Shown piece by piece: positions 36,516-53,100 of a stretch of 64,000 nt of DNA. The DNA is from Amphiduros pacificus (taxonomy: Eukaryota > Annelida > Polychaeta > Phyllodocida > Hesionidae). The stretch spans positions 18,046,701 to 18,110,700 of the forward strand of contig OX439009.1 of assembly GCA_949316495.1 (NCBI GenBank), written 5' to 3'. Made by a program: the position numbers and the translations under genes. A model generated the notes under the pieces. It was given only the letters and a program-made list of their open reading frames with translations. It made no database searches and was not told where the DNA came from. Position 1 is the stretch's first letter. Every line of letters begins with the position of its first letter.

Positions 36516-36990
36516 TTCAGGTCACAGTACACAAATAAGATCCGGGTCAAAATGTAATACGATTAACCTATATTACAGATGCGTGGGTGTCTGTCAGATG
36601 AGGGCTGTTAAAACCAAACAAAACATATGACTGGAAATCTTTTGATAAATATTTAAAATATAACATGTAATGATGAAAGAAAAGTCAAATGAAAGCTAAT
36701 TAATATTTTTAAAAAAATTTGGGGGCAGTTCCAAAATTATTTGATATTCATGAAGTCTGCCTTAAAAAAACGCATTTGCACAGAAGGTCTGGTTTGAGAC
36801 CAACCCAGCTGAAAATTTTCTAGGTGAATGTATATTTTCTTTGTCTTTAAATTAATATTACAGTATTTTTCTGTTAGGAAAAAATAAGAAAGGATCAATT
36901 GAAACATTTTAACAATTTTTTTAGTGAAGTTTGAAAGTTGCATGTTTAAATAGGATTATACAGTGGCTTCGAATTGGTGCACTGTGACCT
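36516..36990. mobile_element. 475-bp element with inverted ends, copy 2
   Basis: No mismatch to 34778-35252 was noticed. It begins 37 bases after the candidate exon's donor. The outer flanks of the pair share only CAA, too little to prove one composite insertion. Confidence 0.65.
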
Positions 36991-39301
<2,311 letters not shown>

Positions 39302-40536
39302 AAGGAAATTTTAGTGGTCTGCTACTCTGCATGGCGAGGTAGAGTCAAATACTACCTGGCTCTGCTATGGGCAGTAGTGGTCTGCTTTCCTGTAGTTTTT
39401 TATTTCTTACTTTTCAGGATTGTACTTGCCTTTTCCCCCTGACATTCAAGTTGACGTTTTTGCACGACAAACAAAAAAAATTCATAACTTTATTTGTAAT
39501 AATTTGATTTTCATAATTTTTTTTGTGAATATTGATATTATATAGATCTTTAACCGGAGACTGATTGAACCTTTTATAAAACATATTTACTTGGATTAAA
39601 ACCTAATTCTTTTCTGAAATTTACTAACTTAAAATTGTCTCACTATCTATTATTGAAACTTTGGCAGTGGGCAATTTTGGAAGCAATTTTGATGGTTGTG
39701 CTATTTGAACGCAATTGTGCTGGTTGTGACTGACTGACCTGGAATAATTCTAAATTTACATACATAATCATAATTATCTAGCGAATCAACTCTCGGACTC
39801 TATAACTTGTAAACCCCTCTTGAAGGTGACGTATGTATATATTATATGTCACTGCTCTCCTGCTGAATAATTAACTCATTTTTTAATTTGATTATTTTGT
39901 ATTTTAGAAAAGGGTTTTTGCCAATTTTCTTATTTCATTGTTTTCAAATTCTCCCACAAATTTCAATCTTTTTCCTGCAAATTTTCTGACACGTGGTTTC
40001 TCTATGCAACTCTATAACGCAACTCTATACAACGCTTGTGCTTACCACTGACACTGTTTCTGTATCATACATCACTGGATTATATATTGTACATTTATAA
40101 TATTGGATTTACTAGACAATTAGAAGAATTTCATTTTTTACTACTGTATGGTAGTGTTCCTGGCAGTTTTCACTGTTCTTACTTGTGCTACTCTGGGATC
40201 TTCTTGTACAAGTTTGGGACTTTGCACATTGCCTTCTTATATCCGGGATCTCGTCATCAACCGATTGGACCTTCTTGATAGCTCGTTCACTCGGAATACA
40301 GTTAAATGCTCTCAGATCAACTGCTTTTTAACAATGACTGAGGTAAGAACAACTCTTGCAAAGTGCTAATTTGTATTGAAACATTGGACGCAATCGGATG
40401 CAATCAGTGGTTGTGCTCGGTTGTGCTTCACATTGCTTTTTGATGAAATTCTTACAATTGATTATCCGCTATTATCTCTTGAAACATTTTTACTTAATAG
40501 TGTAGTGATTATTAGAACTTTCATATACTTGTAGAA
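39302..40536. other. Possible LINE 5' region
   Basis: AT-rich sequence leading into the LINE. A 73-codon open frame at 40148-40369 could be a remnant of the element's leader, but no homology was recognised. Confidence 0.3.
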
Positions 40537-42360
<1,824 letters not shown>

Positions 42361-42469
42361 ATATGAGTAATTGACGTAATGTGGGAAATCTTAGTTGAGG
42401 AACAGAAAGATTAATACTTCACTCAGCTTGACTATGATATTCTTCTCAAGTGAAATATGAGTCCAAATA

Positions 42470-42580
<111 letters not shown>

Positions 42581-42903
42581 CGCTCCACGTTCCGGAAGCA
42601 GGATATACAAGGTATCAGTATTATCAATACTGTGGGATTTACTTGTGTCCCACACTAGATTTTTCAGATTTATACATCAAATTTTAGAGACAAAAACTCG
42701 TTCATTCAATTTAATTTAGTAAAAAATAAAGAAACACATAATAATCTTTCAATTTTCATGTTATATCCCCCGCCTGTCTGGCAATATAATATAAACCAAT
42801 AAAAACAAAGGGTTTTATTTGTTTGTTTTGTTTTAAGACACTAAAACATGGTTGGCTGATCATAATGAGTGTGTATTGAACACTCCACCCGAGTGATTCC
42901 TTT

Positions 42904-43122
42904 TCTTGTAACACACGATGGTTCTTGTAACACACGATGGTTCTTGTAACACACGATGGTTCTTGTGACACACGATGGTTCTTGTAACACACGATGGTTC
43001 TTGTAACACACGATGGTTCTTGTGACACACGATGGTTCTTGTGACACACGATGGTTCTTGTGACACACGATGGTTCTTGTGACACACGATGGTTCTTGTG
43101 ACACACGATGGTTCTCGTGACA
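42904..43122. repeat. 19-bp minisatellite, about 11.5 copies
   Basis: The unit ACACACGATGGTTCTTGTR repeats almost perfectly. The only recurrent difference is A or G before the last base; the G form fills the right half. Confidence 0.95.
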
Positions 43123-43339
43123 CTAATTAGTCTTAATATGCTTAACGGGAGTCTCCCTGGATCCGGACCTAACAATAACGATATAGAAATAAATATATTT
43201 ATTTCAGCATAGTACCAGCCTAGTACCTGATAGCGGGTGGTTTTTGTTTTTGTGGCACAGTTTCCTAGTTTCCTAGTACCTGATAGCCATGCTACTTTTG
43301 AATAAGCTAATATATCCTGAGAAATCCAGCCATCCGTAG

Positions 43340-43500
43340 AAATGACAGGGATAGGCCTATAACGTTATTGTGTGGGATAAATCTACAAATAATACATGAC
43401 TGGGTGTGGACTTTTGTAGGTTATTTCTATCAAATAATGGCAGTGACTTTGACGTGATCTTTAAATGACCTTGAAAATGAAACTCCTATTTCTGTGCATT
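43340..43500 (+). repeat. Dispersed repeat, copy 2
   Basis: Diverged relative of 24640-24800; see that entry for shared blocks. Confidence 0.5.
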
Positions 43501-43705
43501 TTGCTAAAAATTGTATATGCAATATTGGAGTAATTACGAATAATTACTCCAAGATGCAATCATGGGCATCTTTCAGAAACAGTCACACAGTCCTCCAGAA
43601 TAGAGTGACATGGTCCTCCTAAACTCTCTACTTCTGACATCTAATTAGCAACGTACGTGGAGAAGTTTTCTCATTAACAGATAGAGAATGTGTATTTTAT
43701 TTCAG

Positions 43706-43884
43706 CAAGAGACACTCCACGGTCCGTCTCAATGAGTTCTCAGAGAGGAACTAATTTGTACACAAATGACAGCTATATTTCTGACCTAAATAGTAACACT
43801 CAGAGCATTATATGGAAGTCAGATTATGCCAGTCAGGCAAAAATAGCGACGTCACTGAACAAGGAGGACACCATAGCAATATGA
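43706..43884 (+). CDS. Candidate last exon of an unrecognised gene
   Basis: A good 3' splice site (TGTGTATTTTATTTCAG) is followed by 59 open codons ending in TGA at 43882-43884. Read in phase 1, the peptide is Ser/Thr-rich and polar (RDTPRSVSMSSQRGTNLYTN near its start) and ends KEDTIAI, a possible hydrophobic PDZ-type tail. It is compatible with the donor at 36478. A hexamer microsatellite starts about 45 bases later. Identity unknown. Confidence 0.4.
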
Positions 43885-43924
43885 ATGATTTATCTGATGA
43901 AGTGGTCCGTCACTGGCAGAAACC

Positions 43925-44116
43925 ACTATAAATATAAATATAAATATAAATATAAATATAAATATAAATATAAATATAAATATAAATATAAATATAAATA
44001 TAAATATAAATATAAATATAAATATAAATATAAATATAAATATAAATATAAATATAAATATAGATATAGATATAGATATAGATATAAATATAAATATAAA
44101 CATAAATATAAATATA
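43925..44116. repeat. Hexanucleotide microsatellite (ATAAAT)n
   Basis: About 31 copies, with four ATAGAT variants near the right end. Confidence 0.95.
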
Positions 44117-44599
44117 TGTGTGTGTAGTTTAATTCCTCATGTTTATCAATGTGTTTTCCTATAAAATTAAAGTTAGTCATCTTATTCGTGTCACTATTGT
44201 CTGGGTTTACTGTACGAGTTTTAGACCTACTTATATGGTGTATATTTATCAATTACCATTTTAGGGGGTAATTTGTAAAATAATTCCTATGCGTTTGATT
44301 CAAATTAAATGTTTCCGTGTTCTTTGAACAAATTGATGTTTAGTGTTTGGGGACCAATAATAGTATATGTCTACAAGTTATATTTAATTAGTCCCATGAA
44401 TAATAATGAAACAAATCTGTTAAAACAGCGCGATGACATCAAAGACGTGCGAGAAAACTGTTGTTTTAGCACTCAAAGGCTAGGTGTTAACAACAATTAC
44501 AAAATGTATGACTTCGCCTTATCCCTTAAAACACCAACAGATTTAACACCTACCGTTATGAGCACATCAGGCGTCATTCGCTGGTTCAAGAAGACCTGC

Positions 44600-44803
44600 A
44601 GTGTGTCAGAACCAATCAAATTTGTCGCTGGTCATTTGGGGAAGACATCCAAATTTCACACCTAAATCAACCAATCAGGTCGCGACATTGCTAGTCACTA
44701 TTGTTTCATTCTCTGTATAATATAGGGCAAGAACGAGAAAAATCTATCAGATCACGATATTTCCGAACCAGTGCGTGTGAGAATTTCAAGAATCTTCAAT
44801 ACA
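44600..44803 (+). promoter_or_regulatory. CCAAT/TATA promoter of the intronless ORF
   Basis: CCAAT boxes, each within ACCAATCA, lie at 44612-44616 and 44671-44675. TATAATATA is at 44716-44724, 80 bases before the ATG at 44804. A start about 30 bases after the TATA would give a leader of about 50 bases. This order and spacing is typical of replication-dependent histone genes. Confidence 0.55.
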
Positions 44804-45178
44804 ATGGACCTTTCTTCTGTCGATCTTGAGGACTTCGAGGACCGTCACTTCCGGTTGATGCTGTCCTACCCACAATGCATCCCGTCCATGGTCGCCTTCA
44901 GCCCGCAGTTCTATCCAGCCTTCAGGTCTTTCCTTAAGCGAGAAATGGCCGAGGTCCTTGCAGGGGTCTCAACACTGGAACTTCACCTTGAGGACCTCCA
45001 CGTGCGCATCGAACTTGCCGGTAGGGCGCGTTGCTTCAAGGTGGTGAAGGCCCTTCAGATGCGCGTTGATGTGGTCAGCCGCAAGATGGCGCATTATCGA
45101 GAAGCTGGAGACCTTCAGGTCCAAGCCATGTTGACCTTGAATGCGGCTCAGCAGAAGTTGCGACAGTCTTGCTTGTGA
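44804..45178 (+). CDS. Intronless ORF, 124 aa, unknown, with histone-type gene layout
   Basis: An open frame of 124 codons starting MDLSSVDLEDFEDRHFRLML and ending QQKLRQSCL. Third codon positions are mostly G or C, unlike the AT-rich surroundings, so it looks truly coding. The product is mixed in charge and predicted mainly helical from residue 45 on (SFLKREMAEVLAG, LHLEDLHVRIEL, KVVKALQMRVDVVSRKM). It lacks a signal peptide, a membrane segment or histone-fold resemblance. ATG at 44804 is preferred because it is the first ATG after the TATA box. A perfect histone-type stem-loop follows 37 bases after the stop. Family unknown. One caution: the +1 frame from about 45141 stays open with similar composition across the stem-loop, so the 3' end could instead be coding in a diverged gene. 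Confidence 0.55.
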   Translation: MDLSSVDLEDFEDRHFRLMLSYPQCIPSMVAFSPQFYPAFRSFLKREMAEVLAGVSTLELHLEDLHVRIELAGRARCFKVVKALQMRVDVVSRKMAHYREAGDLQVQAMLTLNAAQQKLRQSCL

Positions 45179-45214
45179 CCTGGAATCCCGGTCTCTCTCC
45201 CAGTCTCTATCCCA

Positions 45215-45230
45215 GGCCCTTCTCAGGGCC
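45215..45230 (+). terminator. Histone-type 3' stem-loop
   Basis: GGCCCTTCTCAGGGCC fits the metazoan histone mRNA 3' consensus GGYYYTTHTHARRRCC at all 16 positions: a six-base-pair stem and four-base loop. It is flanked by CCCA and ACTCA, close to histone flanks. Histone mRNAs carry this 25-70 nt after the stop; here the distance is 37 nt. A clear U7-binding purine element downstream was not found. Confidence 0.6.
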
Positions 45231-45239
45231 ACTCACATC

Positions 45240-46600
45240 CTCCAGGATGATCAATCCATCAAAGCTTATATATTTTGCAATTGTGTATGTACAATGCTTT
45301 ATCTCATAGGTAAATCATATTTACCTATTCTGCAGTATGTGTAAAGGGTGTTTATTGTGTTCTGAGTAAAACCAGATATATTTAAATGTTAAAACGTCAT
45401 CGGGTTGTGTCTTCCGCCCACATACTTTTGATAAGATCTTTCCAAAACGCACACATTTATTAATATTGATGGACCAAATAATGATGGACCAAAATACAAT
45501 ACCAAAACATTTGTAAAGAATTCAAACTTGTCTTTTTCTGTTCGATTTAAACAGTTACATTCTGTTTGGGGTTTTTTTTCCATCAAAAGGTTTGTTTCCG
45601 ATTTGTATAATTATTTACAAAGAATGCACTTAAGATTCTCATTGAAAAAAAAAACTATCAATGTATTTTTATGACAGCAGTTATGTTCGTAATATTATTC
45701 TGTTGCATATATCGGTTCGAAATAATAGTGAGATAATTATCAAATCAATTAATATGTTTCATTTTATTTGTATACACATTACATATATCAGTAGGGAACA
45801 TTCTGGGTTGTTCGGCCCCTCAACCCGGCTCAAATCTCTTCTAAAAGGCTTAGCTGGAGACACGATCACAGTGAGGATCTCATTTATATTTGTTCTCAGG
45901 ATATGGGCTTCAGATCACAAAGTCATTGAAGGGCAATACGTACTGTGATTGCTTATAAACTTGTAGTCTATAAAACATGTTCCATGCTTTTCTTTCAGTT
46001 GATATGATGTTTATCACTTTCTATGGGATGAAGGGAATTATATTGGCAACAAAAAGACGTACAGAAAAACAATCATTTTTTTTTAATTTTGAGGAAGATA
46101 GCAGAATAGCCTGAAAGACAGTTATGGATGCCAGTACTTACTATAAATCGACTGAATTAAAACAGAGCAATAATAAATAAATTGCTTTCAGATTAAAATG
46201 ACATGTGAATAAGGATTTGTCACTAGGTGGCTGCATGGCCGACTCGAGCAGTGAGAATTATTGTCTTGTACAGTAAGTAAATTCAGTGATTTATCTTGTC
46301 TTGTCGCAAAAGGAGTACAAATCTGTCGCCTCCTGGTGGAGATTGCATCTGAGTAGAAAATCGTGTATTGCCAGTAGAGGACACTGAAACTATGTGATAA
46401 ATGTGGTGACCTCTAGTGGTAATTTTCATCGCACTTGCCTCAAACAGAAATATTACTCATTGTGAATTCTCTGTTATCAATATTAAAATTTATGTCAGCT
46501 GGATATTATTTATACTATTATAATAATATTTTTGATACTGTGATAAAAAAAATTGATAAAGATTTGTCAAAAACAAAGAAATTGACATTTATCTGAGCAT
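45240..46600. other. Intergenic, nothing recognised
   Basis: AT-rich sequence between the intronless ORF and the INTS13 promoter; no supported gene or repeat. Confidence 0.4.
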
Positions 46601-46624
46601 CTCATATCGTAGGCAAACTTTAGC

Positions 46625-46711
46625 ATTATAACTTCCGGTCCGGTGAATTGCTTGAAAATATTATGTTATTGTTTTGTTTCATGACACAGACTTGAACATT
46701 GATAGATACAG
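46625..46711 (+). promoter_or_regulatory. Probable INTS13 promoter and non-coding first exon
   Basis: An ETS-type core (ACTTCCGGTCCGG) begins at 46631. A good 5' splice site (AG then GTAAGTAAAT) follows at 46712. The first coding exon has a splice acceptor at 47176, 11 bases before its ATG, so a non-coding first exon must exist upstream and this is the best candidate. Confidence 0.45.
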
Positions 46712-47176
46712 GTAAGTAAATCTAAGGGAGTAATTTTATCAACTGTTTATCGATCATTCAACGTCAAGTTGAAATGATTTAACCGACGACAACAGAGCTG
46801 TGGCCGTGGACAGTGTGGTTCCATTTTCAAAGCCTTTCACTGATTTAACTTTCTGAGTACTGAGAAGTGCATCTGCACTTTGGAAAACTTTTTTATCAGG
46901 TTGTAAATTATGGTGAAGTGGACGGCGCAAAAACTGCTGAAGTGAACCACTTTATGTGGTTGTCATTTCTCAGCCTCCTTCCAATCTTCATTAACCATGT
47001 TAACTGATTAAAATTCAGAAAAGATTCTGGAAAATGTGTATAGTTTTCAATGGGGGGAAATATTGTGGTAGTGACCTATAGATGCAGATAATGACTACAT
47101 ACATAAATATTATTCCATTTATCTGACAGTGTTTTTCGTTTAAATACATCTTTATTTATTCACTGTTCTGTTTCAG

Positions 47177-50100
47177 AGACATTCACCATGACCTTTCCAC
47201 ATTCACATAAAACTGTGATAATTCTTGATAAAAGTCCCTTCCTGCTCAAGTCCTGCAATGAGCCAGTGGAGTTTGATGTCTTTACCAAGTCTAGGGCACC
47301 GGGTTTTATACCCCTTGCGCCCATTACAAAAACAATGTGGACTTGTAATGTGGAGGCAAGTGTGGAGTATGCCAGAATTATCTATGATGTATTCCCAAAC
47401 AATAAACTGGTAAGCTTATTTACACATAAGAAATAGGTGTAATCTTAAAAAATTAAATGGGAAATTGAAAAACTGATAAGGTTCTTTATAAAATATCCCA
47501 ATATGGATGATATCACAGTTCTGAATTCTGACCTTACAGTGTCAGAAATTTAAATGTGATTTAAAAAAAAAAGAAATAAACACTTTAAATTTAAATGTGA
47601 TTTAAAAAAAATAAACACTTTTTATCAAACTTTATTAACTATTCTCTCTCTTATTAGATATTGATAATCTCATAAAAAAAAGTAAATCTTGCTTTAGACA
47701 AATAGTTTTTAATTGTAAGAGGTGTGTCAGTGTTGAACATATTATTTGAAAGATAATTTCACTTTTACAGTTGAGGTATATCACATCAGATGTGGATGCA
47801 CATGGAATCAACTCATGGAATGCTTCTGAACAAAGCTTACAGCAAGTGTGTAATTCTCCTAATATCTTTATTTTTCTTTATCTCCATATTGAAGGCCAGG
47901 ATAAAAAATGTTTTGTTTCTGTGAAAGCTACATAGAATATGATTTTTGACTGAGCAGTAACATCCCCATGTGCTATAAAACTTGTGATTTGTCGTAAATA
48001 TTTTATATTCCGACCTTGCTCATTTTTCAATATTTTGTTTCCAAAATTTAAATTTGGCATGTTAAGCACTTATAGGATTGATATATAAAAACTGTCATCT
48101 TATTAATGGTTTTAAAAAATGTGATTATATTATTGACTGAGCCAGCCAATCTGATCGACGATAAAAAAGCACAGTAATTTTTAGGTTAAAAAAAAAATCT
48201 ACCTCCCACACTAATTTTTCTTCAGCATGTTATCGGGAACACAATTTTTTCTTTTACCAAAAAGGAAAACATCTGAGCTTGATTAGAAATAAGACAAATG
48301 TTGTTCTGTGCACAGATAATGATGTTGTTGGCTCAAGGAGGGCTGCCGGACAAGAAGGTGGACCCTGATGAGTGTACAGTGGTACACGGCTTATCTAATG
48401 CCATAGAAGCCCTGTGTGACCCCAGCCCAATGCAGCACACCGTGCGCACCTCCCTCACAGAGTCTGCCGAGTACATCCTCAACCGGGGGCGCATCATATG
48501 CCTCACACACATCAAAAGGTCAGTCCATTCCAAGGCCTGTATATAATGAGTCTTATTTCTCAGCAATTTTGAGGGTTTGAAATTTATTCTTTTTTGGGAG
48601 TTGGGCTTCCCCAAAATTAGGTTGTCGGTGAGAAACAAGACTTTATTTTGCAGTCCTAACCATGTTGATTATGTAAAAATATGCTTCATTGCAGAAGATT
48701 GTGTAAATTTTGTAAATAATTTTTTTTTTAGTATCTGATTATGTTCAATCATGTTCATCACAATAATATGATCCTTGATTTGTATGTTTTCCCTTTGCAG
48801 TGAGGGTCATGTCAGAATGCTGGAGGAATGTGTGCAGGATGCCTTAGTTGAGCACAATAAACTGGCAGGATCTGCAGATAAGTAAGATATACATCAAAGT
48901 TTCACACCTACCGTATAAGTAAGATATACATCAATGTTTTACATCCACAGTATAAGTAAGATAAACATCAAAGTTTTACACTCATAGTATAAATAAGATA
49001 AACATTAAAGTTTTACACCCACAGTATAAGTAAGATATACATCAAAGTTTTACACCTACAGTGTAAGTAAGATATGCATCAAAGTTTTACACCTACAGTG
49101 TAAGTAAGATATACATCAATGTACATAAAAGTTTCACACCTACAGTGTAAGTAAGATATACATCAAATTTTTACACCCACAGTGTAAGTAAGATATACAT
49201 CAAAGTTTTACAACCACAGTATAAATAGGATATACATCAAAGTTTTAAACATACAGTGTAAGTAAGATATGCATCAAAGTTTTACACCTACAGTGTAAGT
49301 AAGATATACATCAATGTACATAAAAGTTTCACACCTACAGTGTAAGTAAGATATACATCAAATTTTTACACCCACAGTGTAAGTAAGATATACATCAAAG
49401 TTTTACAACCACATTATAGGTAAGATATACATCAAAGTTTTAACCCACATTATACACAAGATATACACCAAAGTTCTACACCCACAGTATAAGTAAAACG
49501 GCACCCTGAAGACATTTTTTTTGCTCCAATTTGGCCCGGAGGCTCAGAAAACCTTCCAGCCATGTATGTTAAAAAAAAATGCTTTATGCATTAAAAATGC
49601 TTGATGCATTAAAAATTACTTATAAGTATGTTATACTTTATCATATTCTGATATAGTAAATTCAGAAGTGAAACCGATTGCAATGTGGGAGATCAGAATT
49701 GTTTCAGTTTTATTGATTTTGAAGTAATGTCAAATTTAGGTCCTAAAGATTCAAAGGGGATTCTTTTTCTATTGTGAGAGAGTGAAGCGGTAATGGAACT
49801 CTTTTTTTTATATCCCAAAATGTAAGAGTAATAACAGCACTCAGGTTTTTGATAAATATTTTTATTTTGCTAATATTTGAATATAGAGATATTTAGTAAG
49901 GCTTTATGTTTGTTTGTGTGTTGCAGTTTGATGCCAGTCACTCACTGTGAGTTGATACTGCTGCATGTGACTGCCGTGGGCACAGATTCCCAAATCTCAC
50001 ACAAAGCAAAGACAGAGGTAAAAACACAAACGTATCTCCCCCAGATGATAATGACATAATACACAGGTAGCTGTCTGGCACTCAAATAGGTCAGACACAT

Positions 50101-53100
50101 CAAGTTGTTTTTCAAGCGGCTATTAAATTCAGGTCAAAGTGTGATATGGAAGATTTCTATAAAAACAAAATAATCCTGTGCTGTTGAAAAACAATGTTAT
50201 TTATGCACTTATATTGTACTTGAAAGTACCATGTCAGCATCGCTAAATGTTGATATATATATTGAGCAAAGTGTGTTATTAAAAGTGACTTGTGTTAATT
50301 CAGATATCTGGGATGTTAACGAGCGAGGTGCATGTGAGTCAGTCTGGTCACTATATAGCATCGAAGATGGTGGAGCTAGCCATGGCTCATTATAACCTGG
50401 CCATTACTACAGTCACTGGAATACCAATGAAGGTAAGTAAGGTCAGGGTGAAAAATCAGGGTGAAAAGTCAGGGTGAAAAGTCAGGGTGGGTGTCACTAT
50501 ATAGCATCTACGATGGTGGAGCTAGCCATGGCGCATTATAACCTGGCCATTACTACAGTCACTGGAATACCAATGAAGGTAAGCAAGGTCAGGGTGAAAG
50601 TCAGGGTGAAAAGTTAGGGTGAAAAGTTAGGGTGGGTGTCACTATATAGCATCTAAGATGGTGGAGCTAGCCATGGCTCATTATAACCTGGCCATTACTA
50701 CAGTCACTGGAATACCAATGAAGGTAAGCAAGGTCAGGGTGAAAGTCAGGGTGAAAGTCAGGGTGAAAAGTCAGGGTGGGTGTCACTATATAGCATCTAA
50801 GATGGTGGAGCTAGCCATGGCGCATTATAATCTGGCCATTACTACAGTCACTGGAATACCAATGAAGGTAAGCAAGGTCAGGGTGAAAAGTCAGGGTGGA
50901 TGTAGTACCTCATGGAAGTCAGGGTTGATTGGGAAGTCAGGGTAGATGGTGAAGTCACGGTAGATGGGGAAGTCAGGATAGATGGGGAAATCAGGGTAGA
51001 TGGTGAAGTCAGAGTAGATGGAGAAGTCAGGGTTGATTGGGAAGTCAGGGTAGATGGTGAAGTCAGGGTTGATTGGGAAGTCAGGGTAGATGGGGAAGTC
51101 AGGGTTGATTGGGAAGTCAGGGTAGATGGTGAAGTCAGGGTAGATGGGGAAGTCAGGGTTGATGGGGAAGTCAGGGTAGATGGTGAAGTCAGGGTAGATG
51201 GGGAACTCAGGGTTGATGGGGAACTCAGGGTAGATGGTGAAGTCAGGGTAGATGGGGAAGTCAGGGTTGATTGGGAAGTCAGGGTAGATGGGGAAGTCAG
51301 GGTTGATTGGGAAGTCAGGGTAGATGGTGAAGTCAGGGTAGATGGGGAAGTCAGGGTAGATGGGGAAGTCAGGGTTGATTGGGAAGTCAGGGTATATGGG
51401 GAAGTCAGGGTTGATTGGGAAGTCAGGGTAGATGGTGAAGTCAGGGTAGATGGGGAAGTCAGGGTAGATGGGGAAGTCAGGGTTGATTGGGAAGTCACGG
51501 TAGATGGGGAAGTCAGGATAGATGGGGAAATCAGGGTAGATGGTGAAGTCAGAGTAGATGGAGAAGTCAGGGTTGATTGGGAAGTCAGGGTAGATGGTGA
51601 AGTCAGGGTTGATTGGGAAGTCAGGGTAGATGGGGAAGTCAGGGTAGATGGGGAAGTCAGGGTAGATGGTGAAGTCACGGTAGATGGGGAAGTCAGGATA
51701 GATGGGGAAATCAGGGTAGATGGTGAAGTCAGAGTAGATGGAGAAGTCAGGGTTGATTGGGAAGTCAGGGTAGATGGTGAAGTCAGGGTTGATTGGGAAC
51801 TCAGGGTAGATGGGGAAGTCAGGGTAGATGGGGAAGTCAGGGTAGATGGTGAAGTCACGGTAGATGGGGAAGTCAGGATAGATGGGGAAATCAGGGTAGA
51901 TGGTGAAGTCAGAGTAGATGGTGAAGTCAGAGTAGATGGAGAAGTCAGGGTTGATTGGGAAGTCAGGGTAGATGGTGAAGTCAGGGTTGATTGGGAAGTC
52001 AGGGTAGATGGGGAAGTCAGGGTTGATTGGGAAGTCAGGGTAGATGGTGAAGTCAGGGTAGATGGGGAAGTCAGGGTTGATGGGGAAGTCAGGGTAGATG
52101 GTGAAGTCAGGGTAGATGGGGAACTCAGGGTTGATGGGGAACTCAGGGTAGATGGTGAAGTCAGGGTAGATGGGGAAGTCAGGGTTGATTGGGAAGTCAG
52201 GGTAGATGGGGAAGTCAGGGTTGATTGGGAAGTCAGGGTAGATGGTGAAGTCAGGGTAGATGGGGAAGTCAGGGTAGATGGGGAAGTCAGGGTTGATTGG
52301 GAAGTCAGGGTATATGGGGAAGTCAGGGTTGATTGGGAAGTCAGGGTAGATGGTGAAGTCAGGGTAGATGGGGAAGTCAGGGTAGATGGGGAAGTCAGGG
52401 TTGATTGGGAAGTCAGGGTAGATGGGGAAGTCAGGGTTGATTGGGAAGTCAGGGTAGATGGTGAAGTCAGGGTAGATGGGGAAGTCAGGGTTGATGGGGA
52501 AGTCAGGGTAGATGGTGAAGTCAGGGTAGATGGGGAACTCAGGGTTGATGGGGAACTCAGGGTAGATGGTGAAGTCAGAGTAGATGGTGAAGTCAGAGTA
52601 GATGGAGAAGTCAGGGTTGATGGGGAAGTCAGGGTTGATTGGGAAGTCAGGGTAGATGGTGAAGTCAGGGTAGATGGGGAAGTCAGGGTAGATGGGGAAG
52701 TCAGGGTAGATGGTGAAGTCAGGGTTGATTGGGAAGTCAGGGTTGATGGGGAACTCAGGGTTGATGGGGAACTCAGGGTAGATGGTGAAGTCAGGGTAGA
52801 TGGGGAAGTCAGGGTTGATTGGGAAGTCAGGGTAGATGGTGAAGTCAGGGTAGATGGTGAAGTCAGGGTAGATGGGGAAGTCAGGGTTGATTGGGAAGTC
52901 AGGGTATATGGGGAAGTCAGGATGGATGGGGAAGTCAGGGTTGATTGGGAAGTCAGGATGGATGGGGAAGTCAGGGTTGATTGGGAAGTCAGGGTAGATG
53001 GGGAAGTCAGGGTTGATGGGGAACTCAGGGTTGATGGGGAACTCAGGGTAGATGGTGAAGTCAGGGTAGATGGGGAAGTCAGGGTTGATTGGGAAGTCAG

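Noticed and set aside
34778-36990. Identical direct repeats read as LTRs of a retroelement
   Set aside because: Ends are not TG...CA, each repeat has its own inverted ends, and the interior shows no gag, pol, primer-binding or polypurine features.
44309-44665. 118-codon frame before the intronless ORF
   Set aside because: AT-rich codon use, no promoter or splice signals of its own, and it overlaps the CCAAT box of the next gene.
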